Below are positions 1-8,300 of a stretch of 64,000 nucleotides of DNA, in pieces (the first letter of the stretch is position 1; every line of letters begins with the position of its first letter). The position numbers and the translations under genes were made by a program. The notes beneath the pieces were generated by a model, which saw only the letters and a program-made list of their open reading frames with translations, was not told the DNA's origin and made no database searches. This DNA comes from VXYL01 sp963666465 (GTDB lineage Bacteria > Pseudomonadota > Gammaproteobacteria > Pseudomonadales > Azotimanducaceae): positions 4,712,001 to 4,776,000 of the forward strand of contig OY762824.1 in NCBI GenBank assembly GCA_963666465.1, in the 5' to 3' direction.

Positions 1-2
1 CA

Positions 3-1838
3 CAGGAAGCCCGGTTCTACGAGAAGCTGACGGAGTTCATCGTGAGCGGGAAAGCTTATGCGGCAGGTCTCGGCTTTCAGGACCGGCGCATGGTGATCCT
101 GATCCTCATCACGATGCAGAAGCTAGCTTCGAGCTCCGTGGCTGCGGTGCGCACCGCTCTTGGTAGGCGACTTGCGCGGCTCCGGGAGGCGAAGGTCAAG
201 TTGGACAAGGCTGATAAGGCCCGGGTGCGGCTTGAGGATTTGCTTGCCGAGGACGATCCCGCCAATCAGGACGAGATCAGCCAGCTCGAAGAGGAGATTT
301 TGGAAACCCGGCCCGAAATCGAGCTTAACCCAAACGAAATCCCGGCCCTTGAGGCTCTGCTGAACGTGGCGGACGCGGTGACCGACGAGACAAAGGTCGA
401 CCGCATTCTGAGCATCGTCGACGAGTCGTTCGATGGCAGGTCGGTGCTCTTCTTCACCGAATACAAGGCGACGCAGGCCCTTCTCATGGGTGCGTTGCAC
501 AAGCGCTACGGGGATGGATGCGTGGCGTTCATCAATGGTGACGGCCTCGTCAAGAGCGTGCGAGACGCATCCGGTAACGTCTCGGACCGGAGCGAAGACA
601 GGCGCCTTGCGGCGGCACGGTTCAACCGAGGGGAAGTTCGCTTTCTCGTTTCTACGGAAGCGGCGGGCGAAGGGATCGACCTCCAGGAGAATTGCAGCGC
701 CCTGGTTCATGTGGATCTGCCGTGGAACCCCATGCGGTTACACCAACGCGTTGGTCGCCTGAGTCGTTACGGCCAGACTGACCCCGTCGACGTAGTGACT
801 GTGCGGAATCCCGATACCGTAGAAAGTCGGATTTGGGATCTCTTGGATGAGAAGCTGAAGCGGATCAGCTTGGCGTTTCAGGGTGCAATGGACGATCCGG
901 AAGACATTCGCCAGCTTGTGATCGGAATGGCTTCCCCGGCGATGCTCACGAAGGTGTTCGCCGATGCCGATGCACGCCCCCCCGGTCACAAGCTTGATGA
1001 TTGGTTCGATACGGAGACCGCCACGTTCGGGGGCGAGGACGCGGTGAAGACTGTCCGTAACTTGATCGGCCATGTTGCGCGGTTCGACTTTGGGCAAGTC
1101 GCAGGACAGATCCCACGGGTGGATTTGCCGGATCTAGTTCCGTTCTTCAAGTCGATCCTCGCCGTTCGAGGTCGGCGGGCGGAGCAACCGGACGATGTCC
1201 GCCTGCGCTTCCGTCCGCCAGAAGAATGGGGGGATGACTTCACGATTGCGTCGTTTGATTGGTACAGCCTACTCTTTGCCAGAGAACCGGAACCGCGCCA
1301 AGGGGAGGATGTTGCAGGTGTCGGGCTGCGGGTGCTTGACCGAGCAGTACGGGATGCGACAGAGCTGCGCGGCACGTTCGGAGCCATACGAGGGCTGACG
1401 GTGCCGGTTTTCGTTTTCAGTGTGCGAGATCGCATCACGGGTTCGGAGGGCCCAATCCGTACGGCCGTCGCAGCGGCGGAGCCGGACGATGCCGGCGGGT
1501 GGACATTGCTTCGTGATTGGGAGTTGATGCGGCGTCTGAATGAGCTGGCTGATAGGCCTCGCAGCCCGATTTACGAGGATGCGGGCTTCATGCACGGCGT
1601 TACTACCCCCCTTGTGGATGCGCGTGAGTTTGTCGAGTCACGACTCCAGGAGTTGGACCTCCCGTTCAAGTTGCCGTCGGTGGAGGGACTTGCGTGTCTC
1701 GTGCCTGCGGAAATGGTAAGGCACGCCGTTTCGGGGCCGGCGGGGAGCGACCACGCATCGAGGGCCGATTCCGCCTCTCCGCGCAAGCGGGCTCTCGATC
1801 AGCTCACGGCCCGTGATCAAAAACTTGGGCTGCAGTAG
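3..1838 (+). CDS. SNF2/RapA-type helicase, C-terminal part (5' end outside window)
   Basis: The frame is open from base 3, so the gene begins upstream and the GTG at 42 is internal. The visible part carries the second RecA-like lobe of a superfamily-2 helicase: a VLFFTEYKAT strand (about residue 133 counted from base 42), STEAAGEGIDLQ (motif V) and the arginine-finger motif QRVGRLSRYGQ (motif VI). An unassigned C-terminal region of roughly 350 residues follows. Such ATPases remodel or translocate on nucleic acid and are common in phage-defence islands (for example DrmD of DISARM), but the diagnostic N-terminal half is missing, so that link is only inference. The next gene starts 3 nt downstream, which implies co-transcription. 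Base composition looks less GC-rich than in the ribosomal genes. Confidence 0.8.
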   Translation, partial: QEARFYEKLTEFIVSGKAYAAGLGFQDRRMVILILITMQKLASSSVAAVRTALGRRLARLREAKVKLDKADKARVRLEDLLAEDDPANQDEISQLEEEILETRPEIELNPNEIPALEALLNVADAVTDETKVDRILSIVDESFDGRSVLFFTEYKATQALLMGALHKRYGDGCVAFINGDGLVKSVRDASGNVSDRSEDRRLAAARFNRGEVRFLVSTEAAGEGIDLQENCSALVHVDLPWNPMRLHQRVGRLSRYGQTDPVDVVTVRNPDTVESRIWDLLDEKLKRISLAFQGAMDDPEDIRQLVIGMASPAMLTKVFADADARPPGHKLDDWFDTETATFGGEDAVKTVRNLIGHVARFDFGQVAGQIPRVDLPDLVPFFKSILAVRGRRAEQPDDVRLRFRPPEEWGDDFTIASFDWYSLLFAREPEPRQGEDVAGVGLRVLDRAVRDATELRGTFGAIRGLTVPVFVFSVRDRITGSEGPIRTAVAAAEPDDAGGWTLLRDWELMRRLNELADRPRSPIYEDAGFMHGVTTPLVDAREFVESRLQELDLPFKLPSVEGLACLVPAEMVRHAVSGPAGSDHASRADSASPRKRALDQLTARDQKLGLQ

Positions 1839-1841
1839 CCC

Positions 1842-2411
1842 ATGCCCGCTCCGACAGCGTTGCTGGACGCGAACGTCTTGTATTCGGCGGGGCTCAGGGA
1901 TTTCCTGCTACGGTTGGCAGACCGGCATCTATTCACGCCCCTTTGGTCAGCGGAAATCCATGCTGAACGGATCCGTAGCGTTCTGGAGGATAGGCCGGAC
2001 CTCACGCACGAAGTGCTGGACCGGACCCGGTCCGTGATGGACCAGCACTTTCCCGATTCGTTGGTGGCGGGATACACCGATCTCATCCGTGGCGTGGACT
2101 TACCAGACCCTGATGACCGTCATGTGCTGGCCGCGGCCATTCATGGTGGCGCAGACGTGATCGTGACCATGAACTTGCGGGACTTTCCCGACGAAGCACT
2201 GGCACCCCACGCGCTCGAAGCTCAGCATCCCGATACGTTCACTTTCGGACTGATCGAGGAACACCCCGGGACAGTGCGGGAAGTTGCTCGGGAGCACCGG
2301 GCGGCGTTACAGAACCCTCCTCGGTCGCCGGCCGAGCATCTTGCCGCGCTTGCCGGCGTCGGCTTGACGCAAACGGTGGCGGCGCTACAGCCCTATGAGG
2401 ATTCCTTGTGA
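1842..2411 (+). CDS. PIN-domain protein (VapC-like RNase fold)
   Basis: This 189-residue protein has a PIN nuclease signature. Asp9 lies in ALLDANVLYS, Glu38 in LWSAEIHAE, and further acidic residues lie in PDPDDRHVLAAA and VIVTMNLRDF, the positions that normally bind metal. PIN proteins are usually single-strand-specific RNases and are often the toxin of a toxin-antitoxin pair. No antitoxin-like gene is adjacent; the partner is the helicase gene that ends 3 nt upstream. It may be a defence-island component or a solitary toxin. After its stop codon the same frame continues for about 28 sense codons, up to the point where rpoC-like sequence starts. Confidence 0.75.
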   Translation: MPAPTALLDANVLYSAGLRDFLLRLADRHLFTPLWSAEIHAERIRSVLEDRPDLTHEVLDRTRSVMDQHFPDSLVAGYTDLIRGVDLPDPDDRHVLAAAIHGGADVIVTMNLRDFPDEALAPHALEAQHPDTFTFGLIEEHPGTVREVAREHRAALQNPPRSPAEHLAALAGVGLTQTVAALQPYEDSL

Positions 2412-2497
2412 GATCGTAAAGCTGGGGAGGTTGCAGGTGCCCGGCAGTTCTTGGCGGAGCGGCCGGAGGAGTTCGAAGCCCTACCGTTTCGGGTGCC
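2412..2497 (+). other. Junction segment between PIN gene and rpoC 3' part
   Basis: These 86 bases contain no start codon with a good ribosome-binding site. Read in the frame of the PIN gene they give a protein-like string (RQFLAERPEEFEALPFRVPW) without a start, which suggests the beginning of another island gene or a read-through extension. Homology to RpoC starts abruptly at about base 2495, so the breakpoint lies within this segment. Confidence 0.6.
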
Positions 2498-3820
2498 GTG
2501 GACAGCATTCAGGTGGCGCACGAAGGCACCGTGCGGATGCACAACCTCAAGACCATCGCCGACGCCCACGGGCGCGAGCGGGAACGCTACAAGGTGCCCT
2601 ACGGCGCGGTGATTTCCGTCGGCGAGGACGGGCATGTGGAAGCGGGGCAGGTGATCGCTCGCTGGGACCCGCACACCCACCCCATCATCACGGAAACCGC
2701 CGGCCAGGTGGCATTCGTGGACATGGAGGAGGGGCTCTCGGTCAACCGCCAGACGGACGACATCACGGGGCTGCCGAGCATCACCGTGATCGACTCCAAC
2801 GAGCGGGTGAGCGTCGGGCGCGAACTGCATCCGGAAGTGCAGCTGGTGGGCGAGGACGGCGAGGTGGTGAACATCGCCGGCTCCGATGTCCCGGCGCGCT
2901 ACATGCTGCCGGAGAAGGCCATGCTGAACCTCGAAGACGGCGACCATCTGGGCGTTGGCGACGTGATCGCCAAGATTCCGCAGGCGAGCTCGACCACGCG
3001 GGACATCACCGGCGGCCTGCCGCGGGTGGCGGACCTCTTCGAAGCGCGCAAGCCCAAGGAGCCGGCGATTCTTGCGGAGACCACCGGCACGGTGAGCTTC
3101 GGCAAGGAGACCAAGGGCAAGCGGCGCCTCGTCATCACCGAGCCCGAGGGCGAGACGGTGGAGACGCTGATTCCCAAGTGGCGGCAGATCTCGGTGTTCG
3201 AGGGCGAGCACGTCGAGCGCGGCGAGGTGGTGTCGGAGGGGCCGGAGAGCCCGCACGACATCCTGCGCCTCAAGGGCGTGACGGAGCTTGCCAGGTTCAT
3301 CGTCAACGAGATTCAGGAGGTGTATCGCCTCCAGGGCGTCACCATCAACGACAAGCACATCGAGGTGATCGGCCGCCAGATGCTGCGCAAGGCGGAGGTG
3401 GTGGACCCCGGCGACTCCACCTACATCCGCGGCGAGCAGGTGGAGTACGTGCAGGTGCTCGAGGACAACGAGCGGCTCGAAGAGGAGGGCAAGGAGCCCA
3501 TCGCCTTCGAACGCCTCCTGCTCGGCATCACCAAGGCATCGCTGGCCACGGAGTCGTTCATCTCCGCAGCCTCGTTCCAGGAAACCACCCGCGTCCTGAC
3601 GGAAGCGGCGGTAACCGGCAAGCGAGACTACCTGCGCGGGCTGAAGGAGAACGTGGTGGTGGGCCGGCTCGTCCCGGCGGGGACGGGGCTCACGTACCAC
3701 CGCGACCGGCGGCAGCGGAGGCTGGAGGAGACGCAGGCTCGGACGGCGAGGGACCAGGGCGCAACGGCCGACGAAGTCGAACAGGCTCTGTCGGAAATGC
3801 TTAGCGGGACTGGGTCTTAG
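2498..3820 (+). CDS. rpoC: RNA polymerase beta' subunit, C-terminal third only
   Basis: The 440 residues match the end of bacterial RpoC from about residue 955 of the E. coli protein (1407 residues) to the C-terminus. Landmarks in order are YKVPYGAV, WDPHTHPIITE, ITGGLPRVADLFEAR, SFGKETKGKRRL, VYRLQGVTINDKHIEV and LLGITKASLATESFISAASF (trigger-loop-distal jaw and C-terminal clamp). The active-site DFDGD motif and the whole 5' two-thirds are absent. The GTG at 2498 has no convincing ribosome-binding site, so it is only the first codon after the breakpoint. Position upstream of rpsL-rpsG-fusA is the normal rpoC neighbourhood. Either an island split the gene or two sequences were joined during assembly. 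Confidence 0.9.
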   Translation: MDSIQVAHEGTVRMHNLKTIADAHGRERERYKVPYGAVISVGEDGHVEAGQVIARWDPHTHPIITETAGQVAFVDMEEGLSVNRQTDDITGLPSITVIDSNERVSVGRELHPEVQLVGEDGEVVNIAGSDVPARYMLPEKAMLNLEDGDHLGVGDVIAKIPQASSTTRDITGGLPRVADLFEARKPKEPAILAETTGTVSFGKETKGKRRLVITEPEGETVETLIPKWRQISVFEGEHVERGEVVSEGPESPHDILRLKGVTELARFIVNEIQEVYRLQGVTINDKHIEVIGRQMLRKAEVVDPGDSTYIRGEQVEYVQVLEDNERLEEEGKEPIAFERLLLGITKASLATESFISAASFQETTRVLTEAAVTGKRDYLRGLKENVVVGRLVPAGTGLTYHRDRRQRRLEETQARTARDQGATADEVEQALSEMLSGTGS

Positions 3821-3928
3821 CGCCACAAGAACCGTTGCCTTCGGCAACGGTTCTTGCCCCAGCCCAGGCAGTCCTGTCACCCTGTCGGCATTCGGCCAGC
3901 TTGCGCCGTCCGAAGTCCGACAGGCTGC
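3819..3928 (+). repeat. Dispersed repeat, copy 1 (starts at the rpoC stop codon)
   Basis: About 110 bp beginning in the TAG of rpoC (AGCGCCACAAGAACCG...). It is repeated, inverted and with few differences, at 43095-43385, where it likewise begins in the TAG of an enoyl-CoA hydratase gene. It contains the hairpin annotated at 3827-3855. The octamer GCTTGCGC at 3899-3906 is the uninterrupted form of the site where a MITE sits in the second copy. Confidence 0.85.
3827..3855 (+). terminator. 13-bp hairpin after rpoC
   Basis: AAGAACCGTTGCC and GGCAACGGTTCTT pair perfectly around a TTC loop, 6 nt after the rpoC stop. No T-run follows, so this is a strong RNA hairpin rather than a canonical intrinsic terminator. 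It may end or stabilise the rpoBC transcript. Confidence 0.65.
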
Positions 3929-3993
3929 CAGGGCAAATTCCAACTGAGTCAAATGATGCGTTACGGTAGGCTCCATCGAGCGGCGGAACTGCG

Positions 3994-4260
3994 ATGAATT
4001 GCTTCTTGGTCATCTCGGGCGACATCGACGAAGAGCATGCGCCTTGGGACTCCGATGGGCCATTCGAGGGGGCGTATCGGATCCGCGATGGTGTCTGGGC
4101 GGTTGCCGGACCGTTTGAGACATGCACCGATGTCTGTCTGGCATTGGGCATGGACCCTGACCTCGACGGGAATGAGGGTGTGGTTGTCAAGATTGGCGAG
4201 TACTTTGGCCTCTTCAACCGCACCCTCTGGGACAAGCTTGCAACTTGGCGGTCGAAGTGA
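3994..4260 (+). CDS. Small hypothetical protein, 88 residues
   Basis: I do not recognise this protein. It is acidic and starts at ATG with MNCFLVISGDIDEEHAPWD; it has no signal peptide or membrane helix. The next reading frame starts near or inside its 3' end, which suggests coupling to the small membrane protein downstream. It lies in the accessory block between rpoC and rpsL. It could be an immunity-type or regulatory protein, but nothing in the sequence shows this. Confidence 0.45.
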   Translation: MNCFLVISGDIDEEHAPWDSDGPFEGAYRIRDGVWAVAGPFETCTDVCLALGMDPDLDGNEGVVVKIGEYFGLFNRTLWDKLATWRSK

Positions 4261-4306
4261 GGGGCCAAGGTCCAGAGACAACCTTCGCGAACTCCCACCG
4301 CCTGAG

Positions 4307-4555
4307 GTGCCGCCGCCGGGCAATGGCGGCAACGGAGGACGGCTGGTTGAGCATCGTCTCTCCGAACTTGAGCGGCGGATGACGGCGCTCGAAGAGAGGC
4401 TGACCACCGTCGGCGACATCGTCATTCGCATCGAGGAGCGCTTGGGTGGCGTTGCCACGAAGTCACTGATGTGGGGCGTGTTCGCGGGGACGCTTGGAGT
4501 GGCCCTATTGACCCTGCTCGGGCATCTACTAATCCGAACGTTGGGCGGAGGTTGA
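4307..4555 (+). CDS. Small coiled-coil protein with one C-terminal membrane helix
   Basis: The frame encodes a heptad-rich stretch (EHRLSELERRMTALEERL, then VIRIEERL) followed by one hydrophobic helix (MWGVFAGTLGVALLTLLGHL) and a short basic tail. This layout is seen in small XhlA-like or holin-accessory proteins and in unrelated membrane-tethered coiled coils. The frame is open upstream to 4037 but that part is unlike coding sequence. GTG 4307 is the best in-frame start after the preceding gene; it has no clear ribosome-binding site, so the N-terminus is uncertain. Confidence 0.45.
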   Translation: MPPPGNGGNGGRLVEHRLSELERRMTALEERLTTVGDIVIRIEERLGGVATKSLMWGVFAGTLGVALLTLLGHLLIRTLGGG

Positions 4556-4686
4556 CGAACGCTCTGAAGTACGACATTCCCCGAAGCCTCATCCGCAGCT
4601 ACGACATTCCAGCGCCGGGCGACGGCGGGGCGCAGCAGACCGCACAGCAACAGGTGATGCGCGATCCGCGTGTCGACCAGGTATAG
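4552..4686 (+). CDS. Possible 44-residue small protein
   Basis: TTG 4552 overlaps the stop of the coiled-coil gene (TTGA), with GGAGG just upstream, closer than usual. The peptide contains a duplicated tetrapeptide YDIP, encoded by two exact copies of TACGACATTCC (4570-4580 and 4600-4610). No family is recognised. The coupling and the in-frame repeat favour a real gene, but the short length and TTG start keep confidence low. Confidence 0.25.
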   Translation: MTNALKYDIPRSLIRSYDIPAPGDGGAQQTAQQQVMRDPRVDQV

Positions 4687-4790
4687 TGGAGCGCGCTGAC
4701 TCTTGGAATCCTCCGACCATGCCTACCCTGAATACAGGGCGATCGGCGCCCCTCCATATCCCCCTCTGGCTGGCATTGGGAGCGTCGCGC

Positions 4791-5384
4791 ATGCGGGTGA
4801 CTTCGTCTGTCTCGGGTGCCTGCCAGTGCGTTGTGTCGCACGGCGCTGGCGGGCCTCCGGGGTCGTCTTGGCACAGTCGTTCGGATGCGTGGAGATCTTT
4901 GCTTGCGGGGTGCGTCGCGCTGGTGGGAATGAGCACGCCGGCTCCCGCTGATCAGCTTGGCGTGACGGATCGCGGCGCCGTCATTGAGGCGCTGGCCGAC
5001 GTTTCCAGTGGGAGAGAGGCCGAAGATGCCCTGACTGAACCCGTCGGCAGGGCCGTAGTCCGATCCTCGCGCATGGAGGCAGCGCCGGCCCGGCGGGTCT
5101 CGCTGGGCGAGGAGACCTGGACTATTTCGCACGCGAGGAACCCATCCGGATCGTTCCTCCTCGTTCGCAACATGAGCCCGCCGGGCAGCGAGGAGGTGCT
5201 GTCGGTTTCTCTGGGAGCGGCGCCGGAGCAGGCACTGGCCGCACGGGAGACCTTGACTTGGGACTGCGGCGCGCTGGAAGGAAACGCTATCCTCCTCGTG
5301 CGTGCGGCCACTGGCGATGCGGTGTTTGCTGGTGAAGTCGCCTGCGGAGATGCCGTTACCTTCCGGTCCAGTCCCGCACCGTGA
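4791..5384 (+). CDS. Secreted hypothetical protein upstream of the subtilase
   Basis: 197 residues. ATG 4791 is preceded by GGGAG at 8 nt, so it was chosen over the more upstream ATG 4719. A hydrophobic stretch (SLLAGCVALVGMSTPAPADQ) about 35 residues in looks like a signal peptide, with a longer than usual N-region. The rest is a soluble domain with two cysteines near the C-terminus (TWDCGAL and GEVACGD). No family is recognised. Its stop overlaps the start of the giant protease gene (GTGATG), so the two are translationally coupled, and a chaperone, inhibitor or accessory role for the protease is a guess. Confidence 0.55.
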   Translation: MRVTSSVSGACQCVVSHGAGGPPGSSWHSRSDAWRSLLAGCVALVGMSTPAPADQLGVTDRGAVIEALADVSSGREAEDALTEPVGRAVVRSSRMEAAPARRVSLGEETWTISHARNPSGSFLLVRNMSPPGSEEVLSVSLGAAPEQALAARETLTWDCGALEGNAILLVRAATGDAVFAGEVACGDAVTFRSSPAP

Positions 5385-8300
5385 TGCCTTCGGGCGGGCG
5401 CGGTTGCAGGCTTTGGATTCTCCTCGCGTCGTGCTTCGCGGGCATCGAGGCAGCGGCCGAGGTCCGTGTTGAAGGTGCGTGGTTGTACAGCATCTTTGGC
5501 GGTCAGGTCACGATTGAAGTGGATCGCATCGTCAACCATAGTGCGACGCACACCACCGGCACCCTGTATCTGACGCTTTGGCTGACCACAGCGCCCGATC
5601 CATATACCAGCGGCCACGTCGCTGCCCGAGTGTCCCTCGACGCACTCGATGGCGTTGGCACACTCCGCCCCGGCCGCCGATACGAAGGTGTCCGCGTGAG
5701 CACGCCATACATCGAGCCTCCACCGGACACCTATTACGTCCACCTGTATGTGTCGCAGTGGCCGGACCTCAACACCACGCTCGACCTGTCCACAGCGACC
5801 AACATCCTCACGGTCGAGCCAGAGACGGCGAGCCGGGTGCGAATGTCCGGGACTCTTTCCTACTCGATCACTGGCCGCGAGATCACGCTGGAGGTTGGGC
5901 AGATCGCCAATCTCGGCCGCTACCGGACTTCGGGCACGCTTTATCTCACGATGTGGCTTACGGCCGGGACGGCCCCGTACGCCATCGGCCACATTGCCGG
6001 ACGGGCATCGCTCGCCGGCGCCTACGGCGACGGGCGGCTTGGCCCCGAGCAACGCTTCGACAACGTGACACTGACGATGCCCTACACCAAGCCTCTCCCT
6101 GGGAGCTACTACGTTCACTTCTATGTGTCCGAGTGGCCGGAGCTGGAGACGGCCTTGGACCTCTTCACATTCACCGACAGATTCACGGTGGAGCCCGAGG
6201 CATTCACTCGTATCGATCTGGCTGGCACGGTTTCCTATCTGATCAGCGGTGGCGAGGTGACCCTCGAGGTTGACGAGATCGCCAACATCGGCCGCCATTG
6301 GACCTCCGGGACGCTCCACCTGACGTTGTGGCTGACTGCAGGGCCCGACCCCTTCACGACCGGTTATGTCGCGGGGCGGGGGTCGCTCGCTGGCGCGCAC
6401 GGCGACGGGCGGCTTGCCCCGGGCCAACGCTTCGAGAACGTCCGGCTGACGATGCCGTACACCAGGCCGCCGTTCGGTGCTTACTACGTCCACCTTTATG
6501 TGTCCGAGCACCCCAACCTGGACACGGCTCTTGATATGGAGACCTTCACCCGACCTCTCGAATTGGCTCATGACGACCACGGCGACGAACCTTTGGATGC
6601 GACGCCCGTCCCGGTGCGCTCGTCAACGCGAGGGGAAATACAGTGGCGCGGTGATGTGGACGTGTTTCGGGTGCGCGTCGCCGCGGCTGGAACACTCCGG
6701 CTTGGCACGATCGGGACCACAGACACGCGCGGTTCTCTCTCGGACGAGCAGAACCGGGCAGTCGCCACCGACGACGACAGTGGGGAGCTGCTCAACTTCC
6801 ACATCGAGGAGTCCGTGGCTCCGGGCACTTGGTACATCACGGTTCGCGGATTCAACCGAAGCACGGTGGGTGACTATGTCCTGACTGTCGCGTTCGAACG
6901 TGACGCCCCGGACGCCGGCAGCGCGGGCCCGGCATCCATTGCCGGCAGCCATCTCGGCGACTTCGACGGCGATGGCAGTGACGATGTGCTGTTGCGTCAT
7001 GTTGACGGGCGTTGGTATCTCTATCCGATGGCGGGGCGCCGAGCCAAGTCTGGCCACGGCACGGTCGATCTGACGGAAGACCTCGACTACCAGGTCGCTG
7101 GGATTGGCGACTTCGACGGCGATGGGCGAGACGACGTGCTCGTGCGCCACCGTACCGGGACATGGCACTACTATCGGATGGCCGGCCGCCGGGTCGTGGC
7201 AGACGCAGGGCCGGCAACCATCACGGAGGATGTCGAGTACGAGGTCGCCGGGGTAGGCGACTTCAATGGCGACGGGCGCGACGACGTACTGCTGCGACAC
7301 CAGGACGGCCGCTGGCATTACTACCCCATGGATGGCAGGCTCATCGCAGCCGAGGGCGCAAGTGCCGCGAACCTGACTTCGAACCTCGACTTCAAAGTCG
7401 CGGGGATCGGTGACTTCAACGGTGACGGGCGGGACGACGTGCTGTTGCGGCATCGGGAGGGCCGCTGGCACTACTATCCGATGGACGGGGCGAGGCCCAT
7501 TGCGGGCCGAGGCAGCGTGTCACTGACTCGGAACCTCGACTTCAGCGTCGCCGGCATTGGCGACTTCGATGGCGATGGCCGGGACGACATCCTGCTTCGT
7601 CACACGGATGGCCGTTGGCACTACTACCGCATGAGTGGCAGGCAGGTCATGGCCGGCAGCGGAGCCGCAAACCTCACGCAAAACAGGGACTACCGGGTTG
7701 CTGGCATCGGTGACCTGAACGGCGACGGTCGTGGTGACGTGCTGTTGCGCCATGCCCAGGGGCGCTGGTACCTCTATCCCATGAACGGCCGGCGAGCCGC
7801 TTCCGGGCGAGGGAGCGCAACTCTGACCCTAGACCTGCGGTGGACCATTCCGCGCCCCGCGAGGCCGCCCGCGCGGATGGCCGGCACGATCTCTGGCACC
7901 CTCGCCGTGGCACCCGGTCAGGTGCTCGATGGCGACACGCCCGACTCCGACAACCCGCGCCAGGGAAACGACACCATCGCTTCGGCGCAGCGGATTCCGT
8001 CGCCCGTGTCGGTCGCCGGACATGCCAGCGACGCCTACGACAGCCATGACGTGTACCTGCTGACGGCGCCAGCTCCCATCCGCATCAGCCTCGCGACTGC
8101 CGACAGCGATGCGGATCTGGACCTCCATCTTGCCGACACGGGCGGTACGATCATTGCGGAGTCGTTGGGCGTGGATGACTTGGAGGCCATCCACACGGAT
8201 CGAGCCGGCGACTACATCGTGATGGTCAGCGCCCACTCGGGTGCCAGCAACTACACGCTCGTGGCGGCTGTTTCGACAGCGACTGGCGTGTCGAACGCTG

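Noticed and set aside
2498..3820. A natural RpoC split like the rpoC1/rpoC2 genes of cyanobacteria
   Set aside because: The break is near residue 955, not at the known split site near 600, and the first codon lacks a ribosome-binding site.
2393..3976. Long minus-strand frame opposite rpoC
   Set aside because: It is the antisense of the conserved RpoC fragment and shows no protein family features.
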